Below are positions 1-9,289 of a stretch of 64,000 nt of DNA, piece by piece. Origin of the DNA: Hermetia illucens. Its lineage: Eukaryota; Arthropoda; Insecta; Diptera; Stratiomyidae. How positions within the stretch are numbered: the first letter of the stretch is position 1; the number at the start of each line of letters is the position of its first letter. The stretch spans positions 97,876,849 to 97,940,848 of the forward strand of contig NC_051849.1 in the NCBI RefSeq assembly GCF_905115235.1, in the 5' to 3' direction. A program made the translations under genes and the position numbers. The notes under the pieces are model-generated. The model did not search any database. It was not told the DNA's origin and was given only the letters and a program-made list of their open reading frames with translations.

Positions 1-405
1 GACGCTTCGGGTATAAAGATTTTGTGTTCATCTTTTGTGGGAAACTTTCTTTGTACGTTTTTCCATTCGTAAAAATTCAAAATATTCCTTCATATTTTTT
101 CAAATTTCAAGATATGTATACATATTACAGACATAAATATTATGCTCGCCGCATATATGGTACATAGGTCCATTCAGACTTGACAGCCGTTAGCTTGTCC
201 AGCACAAAGCGTATCAGACACAGCATAGACGAGAATATTCATACTCACCAGCAGGTAGCGAGGTAGATCGTGTCAGATACGGCACCGGTAGAAGCTAAGA
301 AGTATCCGGCTTGAATTTTTATGATGGAAGAAAATTATTGCACATTTACACCGTTCTGTGCATCCCAGTACGACTTTGTGCAAGTATTTCATTTTTGTCA
401 TTTGT
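1..405. other. Gene-free stretch
   Basis: AT-rich sequence with no credible reading frame, splice pattern or recognised repeat. It runs up to a tRNA-like SINE head that begins near 406. Confidence 0.5.
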
Positions 406-546
406 GTCCGGATGGCTCAAGTGGTTAGAGCGCTGGGCTGTCGTAGCAGAAGTTCGCGGTTCAAATTTCACTGGTGGAGAGGAATTTGTAATCGTGACTG
501 GATGTCGGATACCAGTCAACTCAGCTGTGAATGAGTATCTGAGTCA
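406..546 (+). repeat. tRNA-derived SINE, 5' part
   Basis: The head reads like a tRNA gene: a box-A-like motif TGGCTCAAGTGG at 413-424 and a box-B-like motif GGTTCAAATTT at 458-468, so it could carry an internal RNA polymerase III promoter. The acceptor stem does not pair and there is an unrelated body after the head, so this is a SINE and not a functional tRNA gene. Related heads lie on the minus strand at 1,088-1,200 and 57,765-57,836. The 3' part is missing here. Confidence 0.65.
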
Positions 547-549
547 AAA

Positions 550-1085
550 CACAACTGCTTTTTTCGCGAAATTACAAACAAATCGAAGTTCACGAAACCA
601 CTTTCTATTTGTGAAAACAGCATGGGAAATGTATTCTTTGCAAGAATTCTGACCTGTCTTGTGCAGTGTCTGTATAGATACGCAGTGCTAGCTGGTGGTA
701 AGTATGAATACTTGCATAGTGGATGTATGGAGGAATAATTATGTGTTTGATGCACTCTGTGCTAAACACACTAGCTTCTGGCAAGTGTGAATAGCGCTTA
801 TTTCCCATTTATTTCGGGCACAGAAGCGTACATATGTAGATAAACAGTGTGTTTATTGAATGCTGCTGGTACTAACGTACAACGTATTTCTATCTCAATT
901 AGACACTATCTGAAAATTTCATTAGTATATATCTATACAGATGTAGGAGTTGAAAGATATGAAGGTTTTGTAGATAAAATTATAAAAATGAAAAATAATA
1001 ACGATCGATGAGATTGCACCTCGACCGTGTGCTGATATGTCGCTGCTGCAATTACAATCACTTGTGTATTGTGGTGCTGATATGT
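550..1085. other. Gene-free stretch
   Basis: Between two SINE pieces. I see no coding sequence; the short open frames here have no family resemblance and overlap one another on both strands. Confidence 0.45.
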
Positions 1086-1087
1086 AA

Positions 1088-1200
1088 TTTATTACCCTGA
1101 TTTGACTGAGGTATCCATCTCTCTACTACCATTGAGATTTGAACCGTGACCTTCTGCTACAACAGTCTAGCGCTCTAAGCACTGAGCTATCTGGATGAGT
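1088..1200 (-). repeat. tRNA-derived SINE, 5' part
   Basis: Read on the minus strand it starts near 1,200 and has a box A (GATAGCTCAGTG, 1,181-1,192) and a box B (GGTTCAAATCTC, near 1,134-1,145). The segment after box B, ending in a CAGTCAAATCAGGG-like run near 1,090, matches the body of the copy at 406-546. It is the same family in the opposite orientation. Confidence 0.6.
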
Positions 1201-1248
1201 GGAGGATTCAGAGCTAAAAACGCTTGCTTTCTGTGGATCAAGTTTTCG

Positions 1249-1306
1249 AGGCATTAATAATAATAATAACCGTTGACGCACCAATCCAATTGGATCAGAA
1301 CCTTGA
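1249..1306 (-). repeat. SINE 3' end with (ATT)n tail
   Basis: On the minus strand this reads CCAATTGGATTGGTGCGTCA followed by a run of TTA/ATT triplets. The CCAATTGGATT core also occurs near the end of the SINE body at 56,608-56,735, so this is probably the 3' end of the same SINE family, cut short at its 5' side. Confidence 0.45.
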
Positions 1307-1354
1307 AGGTCCGATACTGAAAAAGATGCCCGTGGCAGCAACCTCACACAAAAT

Positions 1355-2900
1355 CCTGTAACATGCCGATGATTATATCGCCATTGCCGGTAACCTTAAC
1401 GGTCATGTGGGTGAAAATGCACACGCGAACAGGTGCTATGGGAGAAAACGATTTGAAACACGCAATGAGAAGGCCGAGCGCAATATTGACTTTTCCGACA
1501 CTTATTACCTTGCACTTGTCAATATATAATTTATTAAACGGCTGCATTTTATAGCAGGAGCAGTAAAACCCAAATCAACTATAACTCATAAGATGCCGGC
1601 ACTTCATCTCTCCGTTACTGACAACAAAGGCCTTTCCTTTGAGACATCAACCTCAACATCGGCCGATGATTGCTATTCTGCGAATGAAGCTACTGTTAAA
1701 TCAACGTGAGGAGCACACTGGCCTACCGTGAATTAAATTGTGGCGATTTTACGAGAGAGGAGATATCGCTGATTATTAAGAACGCCGAAGAAAAATAAGT
1801 AAAAATGTACAATTCATAAAGTTGCTCTTCAAGACTGGCATCTTTACGATAAGCTTGGCACTCAGTATGGCGAGAAAGATCTATATTGACTTATCAAATG
1901 TGTTGTTGTGTTAATAACAAGAATGGCCACGACGGACAGAAAGCAAGGATATTTCGAATAGATTTCAATGAAAAAATTTGCCTATCCACCGACATTTGGA
2001 ACAACTCCATCTGTCAAGGCTACTGAGGTTGAAGACGCAAAGCAAGGTGACCTGACGACATTCCAGGTGTATTCTGGAGCTGGGTTCTAACATTTTGTCT
2101 CAAGGAGTTTTTGCATTGCATTTTCCAGGAATATTATCTGACTGGCAAGAAAGCGCAACCGTTCCAATGTAGAAAAAGAAAGTTATTCCATACCATGAAG
2201 ATCTTGAACGTATTCTTGATAATCGCAACCGCGACATCGTTCAAATAACGTCGAATCAAACCGAGCTTCAAAGGAGCTGCGGAACTACTGACGCTACGGG
2301 TTTACTCATGAAGAAACACAGTGAAAACCATCGGCCCCTGTACATACATTGCATTTTTCGACCGTGTGCTGTACAAACTCCTCCTCCTGGATAATACATG
2401 TGCTGGTTTAGATTTCTCTGCCGCGACCCGAAGAGCAAAGCTCGAAGCATGGCAGATATATCTAAACCGCTTAATGTCGGTATTCATTAAAGAAGCGCCC
2501 TCACGTTACCATCCTGTAATCTTGTTATAATCACTGTCACACGAGAAATACATTTACTTTATGCAGATGATTGATGATTAACCCCAATGAAACAGGCACT
2601 ATTACTGTAGGTTGAACTCTTGCCGTCAGATGAAAGTTTTGGTGAAGCGACCTAAGACATTCGAGAATTGCCGGTTATTTGCGCTCATTAGATGGCTTTA
2701 CACTTTATCCTTTACAATAGTAATTTAAGAGATTGAATAGTGGACCAGTCAGTCTAAGTGCTTGGAACTACGGTTCTCCTAGATCATCAACCTACTAACG
2801 ACTCCGATTTGGTTGATTGTATCCAATGTATATCGTATCATAATAAGTTCTATGTTCCATTATTGCACTGCCAATCACGAGCGAGCTATCAGAGGCAGCT
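1355..2900 (+). mobile_element. Worn LINE (EN and RT remains)
   Basis: A plus-strand non-LTR retrotransposon remnant. Near 1,370-1,420 the frame reads like the endonuclease strand IAGNLNGHVGEN, matching the usual (A)GDLNGHVG motif. Around 2,300-2,400 a frame resembles the HIAF-D-EKAFDRV stretch of a reverse transcriptase (IAFFDRVLYK), and near 2,555 YFMQMIDD may be a relic of the RT YADD region. Frames are broken many times and nothing here can be active. The LINE clade was not settled: CR1- or RTE-like is possible. Confidence 0.5.
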
Positions 2901-3185
2901 GATCCACTTTTGCGTTTGCGAAATTGTACAATACCAATACAGGTGAGTGGCTCTTCAAGGATGAAACAGTGCCAGAAATTAAGGAGGCGAATTTACGAAG
3001 GGACTTCAAAATGGAAAAAGAAAATTACACAAAAAAAAACATTAGCTGAAAAATGGAGTGGATGTTGGGAACTCTGTCAAGTTATTTGAGGGAATCATTA
3101 TTAGATGCAAAAATAAAATGATTATCAAAAAATTATCTATAAAATAGTCCCGTCACCATAAAATAAGAGCGAATTATCACAAAAA

Positions 3186-3541
3186 GTGTTTATTGTGCAC
3201 AATATATGGTAAGTGAATGTTAGGAATAACCAATTTGCTTAGCTTGGTGAATGGAATGACTTGTTGAGCAAAATTGTTACTTGGAAATTTCCTATGGCAA
3301 TTAGAAGCGCACCAAACCGCGAATCACTGAGCCTGTGTCGAGCGTTTCCGGAGTCATCACTCACTGTAAGATAGGCGAAAACTTGTTGTGAGATAGTTGA
3401 CAGAGATTGCGTAGAATCAAAAGATTGTCTGTGCTTGTGTAATGAATAAATCTCTAGTGGTGATTTTGTCATCAGTTGTACTTTTATTTAATATCGAATC
3501 TAGAAAGTCTAGAAAGTCGTTGCCCGGCCATTGTTACAACA
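3186..3541 (+). mobile_element. Possible solo LTR (fossil)
   Basis: A non-coding stretch with an AATAAA-like signal near 3,443 and an ending of the form TTGTTACAACA at about 3,531-3,541, like the 3' edge of an LTR. The 5' edge is unclear and no second LTR or internal region is visible. If real it is an old solo LTR of the Gypsy or BEL type. It could equally be unique sequence. Confidence 0.2.
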
Positions 3542-3870
3542 TTTTACCGATCGCTGGATAAAATCATTGCTGCCTAAGGTCCTTGCTTCCCATTCGAGGG
3601 CGATTATCGTATTTAGTTCTTGTCTTGTGTGTTCTGATCATAAACTTTGTTCTCATTGCGTGTACACATAAATGGTTTGTCGTTCCGAGGTATAGCTTAA
3701 TGCTAGACATAATTACACACTTTACATCGGTATAAATTAGGATATGTTTAAAGTACTTCTAACACAATAGTTACGCGTGTGGAAGGAGGAAGGATAACTG
3801 TTTATACAAAAGACTTTTCCCGCGGACTTAGATTTATACAAAACTGTCTTTTACGTCTTAAAAAATAACA

Positions 3871-3876
3871 TTTATT
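3871..3876 (-). promoter_or_regulatory. Poly(A) signal of the GOT1 gene
   Basis: AATAAA on the minus strand, 26 bases past the GOT1 stop codon. It implies a very short 3' UTR. Confidence 0.45.
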
Positions 3877-3901
3877 CATTTAAATATTTGGCTTTAGATA
3901 T

Positions 3902-4672
3902 TTACACTCTAGTTCTTCCCGAATCACCGCTTATCCTATCAACAAACTGCAAAGAAACGCCGAGTTAGTGGGAGAATTACATAGTGTTTGTCAAAGGAGG
4001 TACCTTGTTAATTAATGGCAAATTCAAAAATGAGCCTAGAATCGGAACCCGCCGCAGGAAATTTATTGCTACTGGGAAGAAACCACTGGAAAAAAACCAT
4101 CGAGGTTAGATATGTGTCGAATAATGGTATTTTGTGTAATACAGTACCTGAACAGGAGAACGAAACCATAAGTTTCGATGACCATTCCTACGAGGGGGTA
4201 TCCCAGCAGGACCACGATGATTCCGCCAAAGAAGCAGATTGTGGCTTTCACCTTGTGTCTTTGGAAAAAGAACCGGAACGTCCGCTCTACTCCTATGACG
4301 CAAGCAAGTCCGCAGAGAAATAGAATCTGAAATTGAGCGTTGTCATGATTACTTGCGTGACCGCCTTGATGTCACTGCATTTGCAGGGTATCAATCAAGA
4401 AATCGGATTTGAAGCATTTGTAATGCTTGACTCCTTTTACACACGGAACGAAGGCAAATAAATAATCCAAGCCATTACGAAATCCGAACACTTACATTTC
4501 CTATTGCCAGCAGTCCCTTGTCGAACAGAAGCAGTATCCCGAGGAATAGGAATGCAATCCCGAAGCCAGCTAAGCCGACACCAATTTCTGAAATTGCAAC
4601 GCCACTTTAATATCTTCTCTTGCCGTCCAAATAAATCCACAACATACTCTGTGTATCTGATATTTCGATCAT
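3902..4672 (-). CDS. GOT1: GOT1-like vesicle transport protein, five exons
   Basis: Small four-span membrane protein of the GOT1/SFT2 family, which works in ER-Golgi traffic. Minus-strand exons: 4648-4672, 4496-4587, 4148-4326, 4004-4085 and 3902-3946. All introns are GT-AG (60, 169, 62 and 57 bases) and the frame is kept throughout, giving 140 residues; metazoan GOT1 proteins are about 138. The start MIEISDTQ leads into KIGVGLAGFGIAFLFLGI, then LLLFDKGLLAIGN, the loop GVERTFRFFFQRHKV, a third span with FFGGI and PLVGMVIE, then FSGFFPVAINFLRRVPILG, and a charged tail ending SGRTRV. These are GOT1 signatures in the right order. The first coding exon is only 25 bases; its ATG is the only one that joins in frame. 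Nothing suggests decay, so I take it as a working host gene. No partner gene lies next to it. Confidence 0.93.
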
Positions 4673-4908
4673 TCTGCCTACGAAACCAATAAACTTGAGC
4701 CAATGGTCGACTGTCTGTTTACCATAACCTTGTCGTCTAATGTACGTTTAAACTTCCACGTCACTCGAAATGATGCTTTTGCCAGGAAGTCCTGGAAATG
4801 AGTGCACTCAGGTGGTAGGAATCGCCAAAAATAGTTGTCGTGCGACAGGCTTGAATTAGAAAGTGCGGATCCAAGGGAAAATAGGAAAACACAAATTTGA
4901 CAATTCCC

Positions 4909-4921
4909 CTAAACTGAGCAG
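4909..4921 (-). promoter_or_regulatory. Candidate initiator upstream of GOT1
   Basis: Minus-strand GCTCAGTTT fits the insect initiator consensus (TCAGT), with +1 near 4,915, about 240 bases before the GOT1 start codon. There is no clear TATA box. This is inference from a short motif. Confidence 0.25.
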
Positions 4922-5465
4922 ACGTGTCTTGTTCTTGTTTGTGCAACTGTTGGTTGAAAATGTTGAATGAAAGCAAGGTGAGGTGAATAAAAAAGCGAAC
5001 GTTACAACGTATGGTGCTACGGCACGGTCGGTAAATTGTGAAGGGAATTCACATGTCTTATTGTAGATAGCTGGCGACTTGTAGGATAGGACGATTTAAA
5101 ACTTTTATTTTTAAAGTAGAATATGGGACCATTGCCTTTACTTGGGTGAACAATTACATAAATGTATTATGTTCAATTCCGGTCAGATAGTAAACTTGCG
5201 GTTCAAATATTCAGTGTTTAGTGAAATGCCAGAACTTTACATGTGCAAAATGGGGGACCCTATTTCACGGTGAAAGTTCTCTTAAGAAGTTCTGAAAAAC
5301 AAAAAGGTAAAATCATCGAATGCCAAACGCAGTTTATTATGCTAATAAAAGTTACGCAAATTGATCCCAAATGCCTAAAAACACATACATTTTGATAACA
5401 TCAGATGTTTTAGTTTTCAACAAGAAATATGCAAACGCGTATATTTTTCACAGCCCTATTAATCA
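4922..5465. other. Gene-free stretch upstream of GOT1
   Basis: AT-rich intergenic DNA between the GOT1 5' side and the GTCT-family repeat. No gene or named repeat is seen. Confidence 0.4.
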
Positions 5466-5469
5466 CTAA

Positions 5470-6215
5470 TTGGAAACCGGAAGCTGGGCGCTTCAGGTAC
5501 GAAAGGTTTTGAGTATTTCTTAGTACGTAGCACGTAATATATCCATATATTATGTGAGAGTATCCACTTTCGGGTGATATTGACATTCATAGTCTTCAAT
5601 TTTCAAAGAAGCAACAAATTTGAGGTTTATAACTTTGTTAGTAATAATGCAATTTCCACCAAACTTGGTAAGATCGTGCTCTATATTATAGCCTATATCA
5701 CTGCAATGGTACTAGGATGAACTTAAGGGGGGTTTCTAACCAATTACAAAAAATTGTAGTAATATACTATTATTAACTTTATTTAAACAGATATCGGCAT
5801 GGAAGGTATTTCGGTGCCCAGGCACCATATAGTGGCAGCCTCCTGATTTTTTTCAAATTTTTCGGTTTGGTAGTTGCTGAGAATGGCCCCCTTAAAGAAG
5901 TGATTTCAACCCCCCGCGCCCCCCACCCTTCCAACGAATGCCAAAACTAAGATCGGCTTTGAAAATGACTATATTTGATGAAAAAAAATTTTACACCCCA
6001 TGTATGGGGACCCCCCCTTAAATTCGACGTAAAAGGATGTAATTCACTGTATGCGCGAGCGTTCACAGTTCCCACATTTCTACCAAATTTGGTGTCAATC
6101 GCTATAACCGTCTCCGAGAAAACTGCGTGTGACGGACAGACAGACAGACAGACGGACAGACAGACAGTAAACCGATTTTAACAAGGTTTTGTGTTTACAC
6201 AAAACCTTAAAAAGG
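5470..6215 (-). repeat. GTCT-microsatellite repeat family, copy A
   Basis: Interspersed element in the opposite orientation to copy B (24,070-25,740). At the right edge is a perfect 26-base palindrome (6,183-6,208; arms AAGGTTTTGTGT). Next to it is a (GACA)n run (about 6,130-6,170), then a block on cell-like text shared with the other copies. At the left edge is a short hairpin (5,476-5,498) beside a second AAAGGTTTT. A GTCY microsatellite near one end, subterminal inverted repeats and a hairpin near the other end recall the dipteran mini-me/DINE-1 (non-autonomous Helentron) plan. The family call is inference; the shared structure is seen directly. Confidence 0.65.
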
Positions 6216-6239
6216 ATTTCGTGAAACCCAGAATATATG

Positions 6240-6458
6240 ATGTTGTTGGTTGGTTGGTTTTTGGTGCAGCCGTTGCTACCATATATTTTGCCTTGCCTTC
6301 ATTAATATGAAGCCCAAAATCTCGCGCCGCCTGCTCGATCTGGATGAAGGCAGTTTGTACGTCTCACCGTCACCAGCATGGGCCAGTAGTTGGGTGGACT
6401 TAAAGAGGATCGTACCCCTCGCATTTACCTCAACATCACGGATCACTTTCTCCAGGGC
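6240..6458 (-). mobile_element. RTE-clade LINE fragment
   Basis: Matches the block at 26,715-26,960 and 45,075-45,320: GTTGGTTGGTTGGT followed by the part encoding a minus-strand stretch of RT between motifs C and D (QAARDLGLHI-like). About 220 bases remain, cut at both ends, and it abuts the R1 copy that follows. Confidence 0.7.
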
Positions 6459-6469
6459 CAGGATTTTTT

Positions 6470-8635
6470 TTAAATCATCATGGTAAAGTTTGCATTTTCA
6501 ACCCTACCCCGTGACGGGGAGGGGATAGGAGGATCCATAAAAACCTGGTATGTCACAAAATGGGGCTATTTTCATGTCAAAGCAGTTCGGTTTACTGTTG
6601 AACTCAAACCCCCCACCCCTACTGGGAGAGAAGGCTCTGGTTTCTACTCCAGAGCCTATGTGCTTCCTGGAATTCCGAGATCTTGACTGTCTTACAGAGG
6701 GGGGGGGGATGTCTAGAGGTAACCAATGCCCGTGATAGGTATCATCTCTACGAGTCCTTGTGGCCAAAAACCCACTGTGATGGAAGTTGCTGAGCAACAC
6801 GTGAGGACATTTCTTAACACTGGGAATGCTGATAACCCCCACCGAGTGTTTCAGGAGCTTAAACTATGAGCACACGTCTGCAACTTGCGGGTATCTGACA
6901 GGAGGGAAATATGCCACAGATGCGGCGAGGTAGGTCACAAAACGAAGAAACTTTGCGTGGATTCTTGCACGTCTAGTGACAGCGTTTCCAGCGGTGTCTA
7001 CTTTTGACAACGGAATTGGAAAGAGCTATGATGCGGCTGACATGATCCGCGTCCTAGAAATTAACATGCACCGGAGTGCAACTGCTCATGTTTTGCTGAG
7101 GCAGTCCTTTGCACAGGACTGATCTAGTGCTAATCGGCGAACAGGGCCGGATCAAGGATCCAACTTCATAGCACCTGGAATTATCGGGTACCGCTGCCAT
7201 CTGGGTTCGGGGCGACACCCGATTTGGGGTTTTTGTCCAAGGCCGACGGGATGGTTTTGGGATTCGGTATTTAGGAATAACGTTTTTTAGCGTTTATCTA
7301 ATACTGCTCCAGAGGGAGCCGTTTTGACATGAATCCTGAAAATGGCGGCAAGAATCGGGCTCGCAGTCTTAAACCAACAAACCACCAGTCTTAATCGACG
7401 GCAGCGTTCTGACGCCCTGGCTGCGAAGGAAGTATCCTCGCCGTAACTTTCGCGTTGGAATCACTAGCGCGGTCAGTGGATGGGCGAAGACTTCTCGGCA
7501 ACTGACAATCAATGGATTGCGTTTGAAGTGTTTGACGCTGTTTGTCAACGTGCACTAGCCTGGCGCTCTCCATGCACGCGGAACGTCGCGAAGGTAAACA
7601 TTAACAGATTCTTCGGGTCTCTTGGAACGTGACACTGTCGTAAATTCGGAGATGAACCTGATAACGACTGCCTGCTCAGCTTCCATCCCCGGAGGGCACC
7701 CAATCGTGATAAGCTTTTTATGTATTGATTGACCGCATAAAATTTAAACGCCCGGGAGGAGGCATACAGTACAATGACAGAGTACATATCAGCTAAGAGG
7801 AGACTTCGCAGCGTGATTGTTACTGGGAACATCGAGGCTACTCGGAAACCATACTCATTTAATTCGGACCAAATGGACTGCATTGTACGGGTATTATTCC
7901 CTAACCATCCCGTATGGGTTGATGGGAACAGCGCAGAAAGCGTTGAGGGCGGTCCGCTTTTCACCATGAAAAAAACTTGAAGAGGCAATTCTCACTGGAA
8001 GGTGGGGAAGAAAGGGAAAGGAGACCATAAGCAGCCGTATGCATTCCGACCACTTTGTATGCCTGACACCACTTGAAAGTGCTCAAAAAGCTCATCAGGG
8101 GTAGACTCGCTGAAGTGGTACATGCTGCTCGGGGTTTATTCCCAAGGCAGTGCAGTTTTAGAGCAAAGAGATCCACGTTGGATACTATTATGGCGATTGT
8201 GGATGTTGTTCATTGAGCTGGCATTTCGATTTTAGAGCAGGGAGATCCAGGGTGGATGCTATTACGGAGGTTATGGACGCGGTTCATTGAGCTGAGGCAC
8301 ATAGTTACCGATCTCAATGGGTATTGTTCCTTGTAACACTTGATGTAAGAAATGAATTTAATTTCGTAAGATGGGCAGATTCTAGAAAATTTATTCCACA
8401 TACCTTGCCATTTCCTGCTCTATGAAACTCTAGAGGGCCAGAGGAAGATCGAGATCACCATCCTAGGACCGCTTCCTACAATAATCTGCTAAGACACGAC
8501 ATGTGCGAAGAATCGCGCCTGGTTCGTTATGCCCATGATGTTGCCGAACGCATTGTTGAACGGCGCAAAGCAGGTTTGGAATACTAATGCAGCGAGTAAG
8601 GGAATGGATGACCGTTCGCCGTTTTTCAATAACGT
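6470..8635 (+). mobile_element. R1-clade LINE, copy 1 (broken)
   Basis: Plus-strand remains of both ORFs of an R1-type non-LTR element. The gag-like ORF1 end is at about 6,600-7,000 and includes a zinc knuckle ICHRCGEVGHKTKKLC near 6,908. ORF2 starts near 7,040 with MIRVLEINMHRSATAH, the usual start of the R1 endonuclease, and continues with an AKRRLRS linker at 7,785 and FPNHPVWVDGNSAESVE near 7,900. RT blocks follow: FRAKRSTLDTIMAIVD (8,158), LVTLDVRNEFN (8,330) and SRLVRYAHDVAERIV (8,510; the YADD box reads YAHD). Frames shift several times and the 3' end is missing. A tandem duplication lies at 8,156-8,296. Confidence 0.75.
8156..8296 (+). repeat. 75-bp tandem duplication inside R1 copy 1
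   Basis: Two units, each running from TTTTAGAGCA to GTTCATTGAGCTG, at 8,156-8,220 and 8,231-8,296, roughly 80% alike. The R1 RT normally has one such segment (the RSTLDAI block). Confidence 0.6.
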
Positions 8636-8639
8636 AATA

Positions 8640-9285
8640 CAATGAATATACATATTTATATGAAAAGAACTTCGTTATTCATAAAGTATAACCAACGTAT
8701 TTACTTCAGTTTAAATGTGAGTGGAGGTTTGTTCTCTCGATAAATGCACAGATATTAATACTTTACTAGTTTATTGACTACTCCCAAGAATGATGTCCTG
8801 CTAATGGTACTGTTGTGAATTGGTGTACTAATTCTCCTCAAAATAGATTCTTCTTAATAATAGTCTAAATTGTTGTTCAATACTTATAATCGAGGAGTGC
8901 GAGGGCAACAAATGCGAGGAATCGCAGTGGCCTGGATGGGAGTGTACGTGAGTACCGACCGTGTACACCCAGTACCTGGTAGAAGTTACCAGATGGAAAC
9001 GGTTGAAAACAAACAATCAACCGATAGTCAACAAACCACTTCATAGAGCTAGAGAAAAAATTATCCAGTTGATAAGTCGTTAACGCACTTTGCTTGCCCT
9101 TTGCAGCGAAGTACCTTGATGCACGCATCATATGTAGGTGCAGTCCCTAATGCATATCCAATGTATCCAATTAAATCATTGTAATTAATTTGGAATTACA
9201 CATTGTCTTATAACTTAGGTATAAGGCTATCCATCTAAATTAGAATTAGATTACCAAATACTCTGGAAACCATCGTCGGAGCCGA
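8640..9285. other. Gene-free stretch
   Basis: AT-rich DNA between the R1 and LOA elements. The open frames here are short and overlap on both strands; none resembles a protein family. Confidence 0.4.
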
Positions 9286-9289
9286 TGAA

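Noticed and set aside
406-480. tRNA gene
   Set aside because: Boxes A and B are present but acceptor-stem pairing is lacking and a SINE body follows; related heads recur at 1.1 and 57.8 kb.
4015-4323. Plus-strand 102-codon frame opposite the GOT1 gene
   Set aside because: It is the antisense shadow of GOT1 exons and introns; the minus strand gives a full family match with proper splice sites.
6130-6170. CRISPR-like array of GACA units
   Set aside because: Simple tetranucleotide microsatellite belonging to an interspersed repeat; no spacers.
7545-7988. 147-codon minus-strand frame as a gene
   Set aside because: Lies antisense to R1 ORF2, whose motifs are readable on the plus strand.
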